DNA of 64,000 nucleotides from contig BOPV01000001.1 in assembly GCA_018332375.1 (NCBI GenBank), positions 620,001 to 684,000 on the forward strand, given 5' to 3'. The stretch comes from Roseiterribacter gracilis (GTDB taxonomy: Bacteria > Pseudomonadota > Alphaproteobacteria > BOG-932 > Roseiterribacteraceae). The notes under the pieces are model-generated. The model worked only from the letters and a program-made list of their open reading frames with translations, had not been told where the DNA came from and ran no database searches. Made by a program: the position numbers and the translations under genes. Position 1 is the stretch's first letter, and every line of letters starts with the position of its first letter. Shown here one piece after another: positions 7,753 to 16,536 of the stretch.

Positions 7753-10398
7753 ATGTTGGACAAGACTTTCGATCCCGCCGCGGTTGAGCGGAAACGGTAC
7801 GAGCGCTGGGAAGCGAGCGGTGCTTTCAAACCAACCGGTGAGGGCGCGCCCTTTTCGGTGATGATGCCGCCGCCGAACGTGACCGGATCGCTGCATATCG
7901 GTCACGCGCTCAACATGACGTTGCAGGACGTGCTGACGCGTTGGCGCCGCATGCAGGGCCGCAAGACGTTGTGGCAGCCGGGCACCGATCACGCCGGGAT
8001 CGCGACGCAGATGGTGGTCGAGCGCCAGCTCGCCGCGCAGAACATGACGCGCCACAATTTTGGTCGCGACGAGTTCATCGACAAAGTCTGGGAATGGAAA
8101 GCCGAGAGCGGCGGCACGATTACGCGCCAGCTGCGCCGGCTTGGTGCGTCGCCGGATTGGAGCCGCGAACGCTTCACGATGGACGAGGGCCTGTCGCGCG
8201 CCGTCGTCAAAGTCTTCGTGCAGCTGCATCGCGACGGCTTGCTCTATCGCGACAAGCGCCTGGTGAACTGGGATCCCAAGCTGCACACCGCGATCTCGGA
8301 TCTCGAAGTCGAACAGCGCCCGACCAAAGGCAATCTTTGGCATCTGCGCTATCCGATCGAAGGCGAGTCCGATCGCTACATCGTCGTTGCGACGACGCGT
8401 CCGGAAACGATGCTGGGCGACGTTGCGGTCGCGGTGCATCCCGACGACGAACGCTACAAGGATATTATCGGCAAGCATGTGATCTTGCCGTTGGTCGGAC
8501 GCCGCATTCCGATCGTCGGCGACGAATATGCTGATCCAGAAACCGGCTCGGGCGCCGTCAAAATCACGCCGGCGCACGACTTCAACGACTTTGAAGTCGG
8601 CAAACGGCACAGCCTGCCGCTGATCAACGTGATGGATCGCAACGCTGCGATCATCGACGACGAAAGCGTGCCGGAACGTTTCCGCGGGCTCGACCGGTAC
8701 GACGCGCGCAAAAAGGTCGTCGCCGAATTTGAAGAGCTGGGCCTGCTCGACAAAGTCGAGCCGCACGACCAGACCTTGCCGACCGGCGACCGGTCCGGCG
8801 TTGCGGTCGAGCCGTGGCTGACGGACCAATGGTATGTCGACGCACCGAAGCTTGCGATCGAAGCGACCCGTGCGGTTGAAGATGGGCGGACGAAGTTCGT
8901 CCCCAGCAACTGGACCAAGACCTATTACGAGTGGATGCGGAACATCCAGCCGTGGTGCGTCAGCCGGCAAATCTGGTGGGGCCATCGCATTCCGGCTTGG
9001 TACGACGTCGACGGCAACGTCTTCGTCGAGGAAACCGAAGACGAGGCGCTTGCCGCTGCGCGCGCGCTGCACGGGCGCGACGTCGAGCTGAAACGCGATG
9101 ACGACGTTCTCGACACCTGGTTCTCGTCAGGCCTGTGGCCGTTCTCGACCTTGGGTTGGCCGGACAAGACGAAAGAACTCGAAACCTTCTATCCGACTGA
9201 CGTTCTGATCACTGGCTTCGACATCATCTTCTTCTGGGTCGCCCGGATGATGATGATGGGGCTCTACGTGATGAAAGAGGTGCCGTTCCGCACCGTCTAC
9301 ATCCACGCGCTGGTGCGCGACGAGCGCGGCCAGAAAATGTCGAAGTCGAAAGGCAACGTGATCGACCCGTTGAGTCTGGTCGACAAGTTCGGCACCGACG
9401 CGCTGCGCTATACGCTGGTGTCGATGGCGGGCCAGGGCCGCGACGTGAAGCTGGGCGAAAGCCGCGTCGAAGGCGGGCGCAATTTTGCGACCAAGCTATG
9501 GAACGCAACGCGCTTTTGCCTGATGAATGAATGCCGCCCGGTCGCGGGCTTCGATCCGTCGAAGGTGCAAGGCACGACGGCGAAATGGATCGTCGGCGAA
9601 ACCGCGCTTGCAGCCGCGCGCGCCAGCCAGGCGCTCGAAGAATTTCGCTTCGACCAGGCAGCTTTGGCGCTCTACCAGTTCGCCTGGGGCACGTTCTGCG
9701 ATTGGTGGCTCGAACTCGCCAAGCCGATGCTGGCGGGGGACGACGTTGCTGCGCGCGATGAAACGCGTGCGGTGACGGCCTGGGTGTTGCAGCAGCTTTT
9801 GGCGTTGCTGAATCCGGTGATGCCGTTCGTAACCGAAGAACTCTACGACGCCTTGGTCGGCACCGAGAGCACCTTGCTGACGGCGCCGTGGCCGGTCGTG
9901 TCCGACCGTCTGGTCGATCAGGCGGCGAAAACCGAAATCGATTGGCTGATCCGTCTGATCGAATTGGTGCGTAGCGCCCGGTCCGACATGAACGTGCCGG
10001 TGTCGGCCAAACCGCCGCTGTTGCTGGTCGGCGCCAACGACGCGGCGCGCGTGCGTCTCGACCGCTATCAACCGATCTTGCAGCGTCTGGCGCGGATCAG
10101 TGAAGCGACAGTCGCGGCGGCGGTGCCGGCTGGGTCGATCCAGCTCGTGCTCGACGAAGCGACGGTCGTGTTGCCGATTGCCGATCTGATCGACGTCGCA
10201 GCCGAACGTGTGCGGCTGGAAAAAGAAGTCAGCAAGCTGGTCGCCGAGATCGGGAAGATGGATCAGAAGTTAGGCAATGCGAGCTTCGTCGAACGCGCGC
10301 CGGAAGAAGTCGTCGACGAGCTGCGTGAACGACGCAGCGATGCTGACGCGGCGCGCAGCAAGCTGGAAGATGCGTTGAAGATGCTGGCGGCGGCTTAA
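7753..10398 (+). CDS. valS: Valyl-tRNA synthetase
   Basis: An 881-residue class Ia aminoacyl-tRNA synthetase. The nucleotide-binding signature appears early as P-P-P-N-V-T-G-S-L-H-I-G-H, and the second signature as K-M-S-K-S-K-G-N in the middle. An inserted editing domain (T-T-R-P-E-T-M-L-G-D, G-T-G-A-V-K-type region read here as G-S-G-A-V-K-I-T-P-A-H-D) removes misacylated threonine. The C-terminal coiled-coil arm (V-R-L-E-K-E-V-S-K-L, N-x-x-F-V-E-R-A-P) is complete. The start at M-L-D-K-T-F matches the family; upstream codons are in the popZ leader region. Its stop codon overlaps the convergent SnoaL-like gene within a 16-bp palindrome. Confidence 0.97.
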   Translation: MLDKTFDPAAVERKRYERWEASGAFKPTGEGAPFSVMMPPPNVTGSLHIGHALNMTLQDVLTRWRRMQGRKTLWQPGTDHAGIATQMVVERQLAAQNMTRHNFGRDEFIDKVWEWKAESGGTITRQLRRLGASPDWSRERFTMDEGLSRAVVKVFVQLHRDGLLYRDKRLVNWDPKLHTAISDLEVEQRPTKGNLWHLRYPIEGESDRYIVVATTRPETMLGDVAVAVHPDDERYKDIIGKHVILPLVGRRIPIVGDEYADPETGSGAVKITPAHDFNDFEVGKRHSLPLINVMDRNAAIIDDESVPERFRGLDRYDARKKVVAEFEELGLLDKVEPHDQTLPTGDRSGVAVEPWLTDQWYVDAPKLAIEATRAVEDGRTKFVPSNWTKTYYEWMRNIQPWCVSRQIWWGHRIPAWYDVDGNVFVEETEDEALAAARALHGRDVELKRDDDVLDTWFSSGLWPFSTLGWPDKTKELETFYPTDVLITGFDIIFFWVARMMMMGLYVMKEVPFRTVYIHALVRDERGQKMSKSKGNVIDPLSLVDKFGTDALRYTLVSMAGQGRDVKLGESRVEGGRNFATKLWNATRFCLMNECRPVAGFDPSKVQGTTAKWIVGETALAAARASQALEEFRFDQAALALYQFAWGTFCDWWLELAKPMLAGDDVAARDETRAVTAWVLQQLLALLNPVMPFVTEELYDALVGTESTLLTAPWPVVSDRLVDQAAKTEIDWLIRLIELVRSARSDMNVPVSAKPPLLLVGANDAARVRLDRYQPILQRLARISEATVAAAVPAGSIQLVLDEATVVLPIADLIDVAAERVRLEKEVSKLVAEIGKMDQKLGNASFVERAPEEVVDELRERRSDADAARSKLEDALKMLAAA

Positions 10399-10817
10399 GC
10401 CGCCAGCCGTTCGAGCTGCAGCTCCATACCTTTGCGTTCGACCTGGATCCAATATTCGGCGATGCGGCCGTCTTCGACGCGATAGACGCAGGACGCGATC
10501 GAGATCAGCGGCGCCCCCGTTGGTGTTTCGCCATTCAGCGAAGCGAGATGGCGGCCGGTCTGGCGCCAGCGCGCATAGACCTTGTCGCCAGCGCCGAAAC
10601 ATTCGGTGACTTCGAGCGTGAAGGCGCCGAAAGCGTCGAGAAATTCGCGTACATGCGCGGCGTAATCGGCGGGCGTGCGCAGCACCGTCGTTTCACCTTC
10701 CGATTCGATCTGATGCGCGCGCACCGACGCGGCCATGTAACGATTGGCGTGATCCGGCGCGCGGCCCGAACGCACGTCGTCGAGAAAGCCACGCACGACG
10801 GTAACGGCATCGGTCAT
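10395..10817 (-). CDS. SnoaL-like (NTF2-fold) polyketide cyclase/ester cyclase family protein
   Basis: A 140-residue cytosolic protein with the NTF2-like cone fold of the SnoaL family: an N-terminal helix (V-V-R-G-F-L-D-D-V), Y-M-A-A-S-V-R-A-H-Q, F-L-D-A-F-G-A-F-T-L-E-V-T-E, and the closing strands with V-Y-A-R-W-R-Q-T-G and I-A-E-Y-W-I-Q-V. The ATG at 10817 has GGAG six bases upstream. Such proteins bind small hydrophobic ligands or act as hydrolases and isomerases. Nothing in the neighbourhood indicates a substrate, so the function is open. It converges with valS, sharing four bases. Confidence 0.7.
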   Translation of the reverse strand: MTDAVTVVRGFLDDVRSGRAPDHANRYMAASVRAHQIESEGETTVLRTPADYAAHVREFLDAFGAFTLEVTECFGAGDKVYARWRQTGRHLASLNGETPTGAPLISIASCVYRVEDGRIAEYWIQVERKGMELQLERLAA

Positions 10818-10994
10818 ATGCAACTCCATCGCGCCACCGTGATGACGCGTTGGGCGATGTTCAAACGACTTCGTCGAACCGGCAGGTGAAACTCGTTCAG
10901 CAAAACCGCGTTGCCCCGGAGACAATTTCTGCCAATCGACATCCAGCCGGAGCCGCGGGCAGTTTCTGCCAAGAACAACCAGGAGGAGCTCGTC

Positions 10995-11450
10995 ATGAAA
11001 GCAGTTTTCGGCATGGCCGTATTGGCCGCGACCGTCGCGGCATCGACAGCGCAAGCCAAAGATCCAATCACGCTGCACGCGGTCGGTTCGCAGATTTATC
11101 GCTGCGAGCCGAACGACAAAGGCGAGCTGCAATGGAAATTCCGCGAACCGGTCGCGTCGCTGTTCTATGCCGGCAAGACGGTCGGTCGTCATTACGCCGG
11201 CCCGACATGGGAACATGTCGACGGCAGTTTGGTGCGCGGCAAAGTCGCCGAAAGCAAACCCGGCAAAACGCCCGACGACATTCCGCATCTGGTGCTGACC
11301 GCCACCGAGCATCACGGGCTGGGTGAGCTCGAACGCGCCTCCAAGGTGCACCGGGTCAACACCAAGGGCGGCGTCGCCGCGGGTGCATGCCCTAAAGAAG
11401 GCGCCTGGCTGAGCCAGCCCTATGAAGCGGACTACACGTTCGAAGACTGA
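10995..11450 (+). CDS. Secreted DUF3455 family protein
   Basis: A 151-residue precursor with a signal peptide (M-K-A-V-F-G-M-A-V-L-A-A-T-V-A-A-S-T-A-Q-A). The mature part shows the DUF3455 pattern: G-S-Q-I-Y-R-C, W-K-F-R-E-P-V-A-S-L-F, H-Y-A-G-P-T-W-E-H-x-D-G-S, L-x-L-T-A-T-E-H-H-G-x-G and the final G-G-V-A-A-G-A-C and Y-E-A-D-Y-T-F. The domain is predicted to bind small molecules or a metal in the envelope, but no member is well characterised. A strong AGGAGG-like Shine-Dalgarno precedes the chosen ATG, which removes an unsupported N-terminal extension. Confidence 0.82.
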   Translation: MKAVFGMAVLAATVAASTAQAKDPITLHAVGSQIYRCEPNDKGELQWKFREPVASLFYAGKTVGRHYAGPTWEHVDGSLVRGKVAESKPGKTPDDIPHLVLTATEHHGLGELERASKVHRVNTKGGVAAGACPKEGAWLSQPYEADYTFED

Positions 11451-11528
11451 GGCTTCGAGTCCATTCGTTGCGCGAATAGGGCAAATCCGCGCGGGATTGT
11501 TGCGCGTCGAGCGGCGGTCGCTATGGTC

Positions 11529-11547
11529 CCGGATCTCGTATCCGGAG
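11529..11547 (+). promoter_or_regulatory. Small hairpin overlapping the ilvD ribosome-binding site
   Basis: CCGGAT (11529-11534) can pair with ATCCGG (11540-11545) across a 5-base loop. The 3' arm contains the Shine-Dalgarno CCGGAG that precedes the ilvD ATG, so pairing would mask it. The stem is short and its significance is uncertain. Confidence 0.3.
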
Positions 11548-11555
11548 ATCACGTA

Positions 11556-13298
11556 ATGCCGCTCGACGACCCGAAACCGACTCGCAGCTGGGACAAATCC
11601 AAGCTTCCCAGCCGTCACGTAACTGTCGGGCCCGAGCGCGCACCGCACCGTAGCTACTATTATGCGATGGGCCTGACCGAGGCCGAGATCGCGCAGCCCT
11701 TTGTCGGCGTCGCGACCTGCTGGAATGAAGCGGCGCCCTGCAACATCTCGCTCAATCGCCAGGCGCAGTCGGTGAAGCGGGGTGTCAAAGCAGCCGGCGC
11801 CACGCCGCGCGAATTCACCACCATCACCGTCACTGACGGCATCGCCATGGGCCATGCCGGCATGAAGTCGTCGCTATGCTCGCGCGAAGTGATCGCGGAT
11901 TCGGTCGAGCTGACGATGCGCGGTCATTGCTATGATGCGCTGGTCGGTCTGGCGGGCTGCGACAAAAGCCTGCCCGGCATGATGATGGCGATGGTGCGTC
12001 TCAACGTCCCGTCGGTGTTCATGTACGGCGGCTCGATTCTGCCCGGAAGATTCCGCGGCAAGGACGTCACCGTCGTCGATGTGTTCGAAGCAGTGGGCAA
12101 GCACGCGGTCGGCGCGATGGACGACGCCGAACTGCACGAGCTGGAATGTGTTGCCTGTCCCAGCGCCGGATCCTGCGGCGGACAGTTCACCGCCAACACG
12201 ATGGCTTGCGTGTCCGAAGCGATGGGCTTGGCGCTGCCCGGGTCGGCCGGCGCGCCGGCGCCGTATGAGACGCGCGATCAATGGGCCGAAGCATCGGGCC
12301 GCGCCGTCGTCGATCTGATTGCGAAAAATCTGCGCCCGCGTGACATCGTCACGCGCAAAGCCTTGGAGAATGCCGCGACGATCGTGGCCGCAACCGGCGG
12401 CTCGACCAACGCGGCGCTGCATCTGCCGGCGATCGCGCATGAATGTGGCATCGAATTCGATCTGCACGAAGTGGCGCGCATCTTCAAACGCACGCCCTAT
12501 ATCGCCGACTTGAAACCGGGCGGCCGTTACGTCGCCAAGGATCTGTTCGAAGTCGGCGGCGTTGAGATTGTTATGAAGACGCTGCTCGACGCCGGCTATC
12601 TGCACGGCGACTGCATTACGGTGACCGGAAAAACGATCGCCGAAAATCTGGCCAACGTGAAATTCCCCACCGACCAAGACGTCGTGCGTCCGGCGACCTC
12701 GCCGATCACGCCGACCGGCGGTGTCGTCGGTCTGGTCGGGAATCTCGCAACCCAAGGCGCGATCGTCAAAGTCGCGGGCATGAAGAATCTGAAATTCAGC
12801 GGTCCGGCGCGCGTCTTCGACTGCGAAGAAGATGCGTTCGCTGCAGTCGAAAAGCGCGAATACCAGGAAGGCGACGTGCTGGTCATTCGCTACGAAGGTC
12901 CGCGCGGCGGCCCCGGCATGCGTGAGATGTTGTCGACGACGGCGGCGCTGTACGGGCAGGGGATGGGCGACAAAGTCGCGCTGATCACCGACGGACGTTT
13001 TTCCGGCGGCACGCGCGGCTTTTGCATCGGCCATGTCGGTCCGGAAGCCGCGGTCGGCGGCGCGATCGGCCTACTGCAGAACGGCGATATCATCGTGATC
13101 GACGCCGAGAACGGCACGCTCGACGTCGAACTCAGCGACGACGAATTGGCCAAGCGTCGTGCGGCGTGGAAACCGCGCAAGCATGATTTCCAGTCGGGCG
13201 CCTTGTGGAAGTTCGCGCAGACGGTGGGCGACGCGGAGAAGGGTGCGGTTACGCATCCGGGCGGCGCTGCGGAAACGCACATCTATGCCGACATTTGA
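11556..13298 (+). CDS. ilvD: Dihydroxy-acid dehydratase
   Basis: A 580-residue enzyme of the IlvD/Edd family that dehydrates 2,3-dihydroxy-isovalerate and -methylvalerate in isoleucine and valine biosynthesis. The Fe-S cluster ligands can be seen: A-T-C-W-N-E near residue 65, the family signature G-C-D-K-S-L-P-G-M near 135, and [13 protein letters not shown] near 205. The second signature region S-T-N-A-x-L-H-L-P-A-I and the C-terminal T-D-G-R-F-S-G-G-T are also present. The start is fixed by CCGGAG eight bases upstream. It is monocistronic apart from the small lipoprotein gene whose ATG overlaps its stop. Confidence 0.96.
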   Translation: MPLDDPKPTRSWDKSKLPSRHVTVGPERAPHRSYYYAMGLTEAEIAQPFVGVATCWNEAAPCNISLNRQAQSVKRGVKAAGATPREFTTITVTDGIAMGHAGMKSSLCSREVIADSVELTMRGHCYDALVGLAGCDKSLPGMMMAMVRLNVPSVFMYGGSILPGRFRGKDVTVVDVFEAVGKHAVGAMDDAELHELECVACPSAGSCGGQFTANTMACVSEAMGLALPGSAGAPAPYETRDQWAEASGRAVVDLIAKNLRPRDIVTRKALENAATIVAATGGSTNAALHLPAIAHECGIEFDLHEVARIFKRTPYIADLKPGGRYVAKDLFEVGGVEIVMKTLLDAGYLHGDCITVTGKTIAENLANVKFPTDQDVVRPATSPITPTGGVVGLVGNLATQGAIVKVAGMKNLKFSGPARVFDCEEDAFAAVEKREYQEGDVLVIRYEGPRGGPGMREMLSTTAALYGQGMGDKVALITDGRFSGGTRGFCIGHVGPEAAVGGAIGLLQNGDIIVIDAENGTLDVELSDDELAKRRAAWKPRKHDFQSGALWKFAQTVGDAEKGAVTHPGGAAETHIYADI

Positions 13299-13645
13299 TG
13301 CGGCGTAGAATTCTGGCGGCGCTGTTGGCGCTCACCGGTTGCGCCAGCATGCCGCCGCCGGTGCCGGCCGATCGCGTGCACGCGCTGCTGGTCGGGAACA
13401 CGGCCCATCTGCCCGACGGATTCCAGGAACATTACGCGCCGGACGGCACGCTGTATGGGCGCGTCGGCACCGACCACTATGCCGGCAAGTGGGAGCAGCG
13501 CGGTGACGCGTTCTGCACGTCGCTGTCGAATGACCCGCCGGTTTGCACGCGCATCTTCGACGACAAAGGCACGCTCACCTGGGCGCCGGATTCGGGCAAG
13601 CCGGTGAAGCTGACCGTCACGCCGGGGCGCGCCGCCGGTCTCTAA
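13298..13645 (+). CDS. Small putative lipoprotein
   Basis: A 115-residue protein starting at an ATG that shares its A with the ilvD TGA. The N-terminus [17 protein letters not shown] is a lipoprotein signal with lipobox L-T-G-C, so it should be lipid-anchored in the envelope. The mature part contains H-Y-A-P-D-G-T-L-Y-G-R and a W-E-Q-R-G-D-x-F-C-T pattern with two cysteines that could pair. This resembles small periplasmic proteins with a lipocalin-like strand pattern, but no family is claimed. The overlap with ilvD is positional only. It converges on the GIN-domain gene with a 4-base overlap. Confidence 0.7.
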   Translation: MRRRILAALLALTGCASMPPPVPADRVHALLVGNTAHLPDGFQEHYAPDGTLYGRVGTDHYAGKWEQRGDAFCTSLSNDPPVCTRIFDDKGTLTWAPDSGKPVKLTVTPGRAAGL

Positions 13646-14298
13646 CTGCGCGCGGCGCGGACTTCGCCGATGCCGTTGCCGCTTGCCGTGACTTGCGGTG
13701 TGCCGCGATACACGACCGAGCCGATACCGCTGTGTGTCACGCCAAGCGTGCGCGCCACTTGCAGTTTGACGTTGCCTGCACCGGACGTCATCACCGTCGC
13801 ATCCTGCACCGCAAGCGCGTCGGCATTCACGCCGCCGACGCCGCTGACTGTGACCGTGAGACGTTCCGCCATGCCGGCGACGCGTACGTGTCCGGCACCG
13901 CTGATGACGATGTCGAGCGGCCCGCCCGCGAAGCCCGTCGCATCGATATTGCCGACACCGCGGACGCTGATCATCTGGGCCTGCGGCAGAGTCAGCGTCG
14001 CTTTGAGCCTGGTCACACCCATCGTCCAGCCGCGCATGTCCAGATGCAGCACGCCGTCGCGCGTTTCGCTGGTGATCCGTGGCAGCAGATTGTCGTTGGC
14101 TTCAAGGACCAGCGAAGGCGTCGGCCCAATGGCAAGCGTCACGTCGATCGGACCGTCGACTTCCACGCCGCGCGTGCCGATTGCAACCGGACGAGTCTCG
14201 GTGCCGAAACGCAGCGACGAAATCGTCGGCAGTGGTTCAGGGGCTGTGCACGACGCGGTGAGCGACAACAACACGACGGCGAGGGCGAGCGAACGCAT
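13642..14298 (-). CDS. GIN-domain (DUF2807) lipoprotein
   Basis: A 218-residue predicted lipoprotein (lipobox L-T-A-S-C) carrying a GIN domain (putative auto-transporter adhesin head, DUF2807). The domain is a repetitive beta-solenoid with recurring V-x-G-x-G-N/H/G units: V-R-G-V-G-N-I-D-A, I-S-G-A-G-H-V-R-V, V-S-G-V-G-G-V-N-A, T-S-G-A-G-N-V-K-L and H-S-G-I-G-S-V. The ATG at 14298 follows GGAG at six bases. The neighbouring upstream gene encodes a longer paralogue with a membrane anchor, so the pair arose by duplication. GIN-domain proteins are thought to act at the cell surface or periplasm; the role is unknown. Confidence 0.83.
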   Translation of the reverse strand: MRSLALAVVLLSLTASCTAPEPLPTISSLRFGTETRPVAIGTRGVEVDGPIDVTLAIGPTPSLVLEANDNLLPRITSETRDGVLHLDMRGWTMGVTRLKATLTLPQAQMISVRGVGNIDATGFAGGPLDIVISGAGHVRVAGMAERLTVTVSGVGGVNADALAVQDATVMTSGAGNVKLQVARTLGVTHSGIGSVVYRGTPQVTASGNGIGEVRAARS

Positions 14299-14402
14299 GC
14301 GAATCTCCAAGCAGGAGATGCGAATGAACCAGCCCTAGCCTGTGGCCGACAAATGAAGCGTCCTGATGGATCGATAAGGCGTACTGATCCGTCGCTCAGC
14401 GA

Positions 14403-15263
14403 TTAGCGCTTCTTTCCAAGTTCGGTCGTCGTCACGTGCGCGCTTCCGGTGTTGGTGACGACGCCGTCGCCGGAGTGGCGAATGACTTCCAACGTGCGTC
14501 GCACATGCAATTCGGCGTCGCCATTGCCGCGCACTTCGACGCGCGCGTCCTGTGCTTCGAGTTCGCTGGCGTCGAGATCGCCGGATCCGGCAATCGTCGT
14601 TTCCAACCGGTCGACGCGACCGCTCAACGTCACGTTCCCACTGCCGCGGATTTCGACTCGCGCCGTGCCGCTGGCAATGTCGCCCAGCTCGACATTGCCG
14701 GAACCCTGGACGCGTACTGTCGGATCGCGCGTCTGCAGTGAGCTGAGATCGATGTCGCCGGAGCCGCGCACCATGATGTCGGTGCGCTCGACTGTGCCGC
14801 TGGCATCGACACTGCCAGACCCGTCGATGGTGATGGCGAACGTGCCACCATCGAGTCCCATGATCTCGGCGTTGCCGCTGCCGGCGATGTGCAGCTTCTC
14901 CATTTGCGGAACGGTGATGCGCGCTTTGAGCTTGGTACGGCGCGGCACCTTGCCGTCAAATCCCAGATGCACGAGCCCGTCGCGCAGTTCGGTCGTGATC
15001 TGTGGGCGCAGCGAGTCCGGTGCTTCGATCTCGATCGATTGCGGGCTGCCGATGCGGATCACCGTGTCGATCGGGCCGGCGATTTCGACACCGCGCCCTT
15101 CGGCAAGCGTGCGTGTTTCGCTCGCGACGGTGCGGTCTTCGGTGGTCGTTTCGTCGCCAAATCCGAAATCAAGGCTGGTCGACATCGCCACGGTGACGAC
15201 GAGGACCACACTCAAGGCAAGGACCAGGTAGGGTGGACGCAATCCGGGTTCGTCATTCGGCAT
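14403..15263 (-). CDS. GIN-domain (DUF2807) protein with N-terminal membrane anchor
   Basis: A 286-residue protein with one transmembrane segment near residues 12-30 (Y-L-V-L-A-L-S-V-V-L-V-V-T-V-A-M) and a long periplasmic GIN domain. The solenoid repeats are very regular, with G-S-G-N or G-S-G-D/S at about 20-residue intervals (A-G-S-G-N-A-E-I, D-G-S-G-S-V-D-A, R-G-S-G-D-I-D-L, Q-G-S-G-N-V-E-L, R-G-S-G-N-V-T-L, A-G-S-G-D-L-D-A). It is the longer paralogue of the adjacent lipoprotein and is transcribed just before it with a 104-base gap. The two differ in anchoring (inner membrane versus lipid). Confidence 0.83.
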   Translation of the reverse strand: MPNDEPGLRPPYLVLALSVVLVVTVAMSTSLDFGFGDETTTEDRTVASETRTLAEGRGVEIAGPIDTVIRIGSPQSIEIEAPDSLRPQITTELRDGLVHLGFDGKVPRRTKLKARITVPQMEKLHIAGSGNAEIMGLDGGTFAITIDGSGSVDASGTVERTDIMVRGSGDIDLSSLQTRDPTVRVQGSGNVELGDIASGTARVEIRGSGNVTLSGRVDRLETTIAGSGDLDASELEAQDARVEVRGNGDAELHVRRTLEVIRHSGDGVVTNTGSAHVTTTELGKKR

Positions 15264-15362
15264 GGCAAAAGCCTAGCGCACTTCTGCGGCCGCGATGAAC
15301 CAACCTTCTTGATGTAGGGATAAGCGCGCCTGATCTATTCCGTCGGCCGTCCCGCAGGTCGG

Positions 15363-16127
15363 TCAGGCGCGCAGCGTGAGAATCACCGGCGTGTGATCGG
15401 ACGCTTTCTCCAGCGCACGCGGTGCCTTGTCGATCTCGCAGGCTTCGATGCGGTCGGTGATTTGCGGCGAGGTCAGGAAATGGTCGATGCGGATGCCGAT
15501 ATTCCGGCGCCAGGCACCGGCCTGGTAGTCCCAGAAACTATATTGGCCCGGCCGCTTATCGACCGCGCGGAACGCATCGACGGTTCCGAGATGCAACATC
15601 GAACGCCACAACGCGCGCGTCTCGGGCTGTGCCAACGCGTCGTTCACCCAAAGCTTGGGATCAGAGCAATCGATGTCGTCGGGAATGACGTTGAAGTCGC
15701 CGCCGACGACGAACGGAATCTCGGCGTCGAGCATGGATTGGATTTCGCTTTTCAGCCGCTGCATCCAAGCCAGCTTGTAGGCGAACTTCTCGGTGCCGAT
15801 CGGATTGCCGTTGGGCAGGTAGATGTTGATGACGCGCACGCCGTTGATCGTCATCGCAAGAAAGCGCGCATGTTCGTCGGCTGCGTCGCCAGCCAGTGCC
15901 TTGACCGGATCGGCGCCGGCAATTTTCGTCAAGGTCGCGACGCCGTTATAGGCTTTCTGCCCGACAAACTCGCAGCGATAGCCGATCTTCTCGAACTCCG
16001 CGGTCGGGAATTCGGTGGTTTTGATTTCCTGCAGCATCAGCACGTCGACGCCGTGCGTCTGCAGCCAATCACTGACGATCGGCAGCCGGACTTTGATCGA
16101 ATTGACGTTCCAGGTCGCGATCTTCAC
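15363..16127 (-). CDS. xthA: Exodeoxyribonuclease III
   Basis: A 254-residue AP endonuclease/3'-exonuclease of the EEP family. Conserved blocks include M-K-I-A-T-W-N-V-N-S-I at the start, L-M-L-Q-E-I-K-T with the metal-binding Glu, Y-x-P-N-G, G-D-F-N-V-I-P-D-D-I-D and the C-terminal R-I-D-H-F-L-T-S and S-D-H-T-P-V-I with the catalytic His. The start is GTG, one base after the erpA stop, giving an erpA-xthA operon. It should process abasic sites and blocked 3' ends in base excision repair. Confidence 0.93.
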   Translation of the reverse strand: MKIATWNVNSIKVRLPIVSDWLQTHGVDVLMLQEIKTTEFPTAEFEKIGYRCEFVGQKAYNGVATLTKIAGADPVKALAGDAADEHARFLAMTINGVRVINIYLPNGNPIGTEKFAYKLAWMQRLKSEIQSMLDAEIPFVVGGDFNVIPDDIDCSDPKLWVNDALAQPETRALWRSMLHLGTVDAFRAVDKRPGQYSFWDYQAGAWRRNIGIRIDHFLTSPQITDRIEACEIDKAPRALEKASDHTPVILTLRA

Positions 16128-16128
16128 G

Positions 16129-16476
16129 TCAGTTGACGGCGAAGCTGGTGCCGCAGCCGCAGGACGACGTCGCGTTGGGATTCTTCACCTGGAAATAGGC
16201 GCCCATCAGATCTTCGACGAAATCGATCTCGGCGCCCGCCAGCAGATCGAGCGAGGTTTCGTCGGTGACGAGTTTCGACCCGTCGCGCTCGAACACGCGG
16301 TCGTCCGACGCGGTCTGGTCGTCAAACGAGAAGGCGTACTGAAACCCCTGGCAGCCACCGCCCGAGACGGTGATGCGCAGCATCAGCCCCGGTTTGCCTT
16401 CGAGCTCGGCGAGCTGGGCAACGCGGCGAGCTGCCGCTGGCGAAAGGGTCAGGTCGTGGGCGAGTACTGATTCCAT
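16129..16476 (-). CDS. erpA: Iron-sulfur cluster insertion protein (A-type carrier)
   Basis: A 115-residue A-type carrier of the HesB/IscA/ErpA family. The three cluster-binding cysteines are present: G-G-G-C-Q-G-F in the middle and S-S-C-G-C-G-T-S-F at the C-terminus. The N-terminal L-T-L-S-P-A-A-A-R-R-V and D-F-V-E-D-L-M-G-A-Y-F segments are typical of ErpA. The start at M-E-S-V-L is preferred over an upstream ATG with a non-conserved extension. It would deliver [4Fe-4S] clusters to apoproteins such as IspG/IspH and possibly IlvD. Its short gap to the divergent dgt gene is conserved in many alphaproteobacteria. Confidence 0.88.
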   Translation of the reverse strand: MESVLAHDLTLSPAAARRVAQLAELEGKPGLMLRITVSGGGCQGFQYAFSFDDQTASDDRVFERDGSKLVTDETSLDLLAGAEIDFVEDLMGAYFQVKNPNATSSCGCGTSFAVN

Positions 16477-16536
16477 AGGCTTCCAATCTAGGGCGCGATT
16501 GCAACGCCGCAACGAGTCCGGCAGGTTCGCGCCGCC

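Noticed and set aside
7738..9072. A 444-codon open frame antisense to valS
   Set aside because: It is antisense to conserved valS motifs and has an Arg/Val-rich composition typical of a GC-rich shadow frame.
10395..10398. A palindrome GGCGGCTTAAGCCGCC at the valS/SnoaL convergent stop codons
   Set aside because: It arises from both genes ending in Ala codons plus TAA over the same TTAA; it is too short, with no loop, for a terminator.
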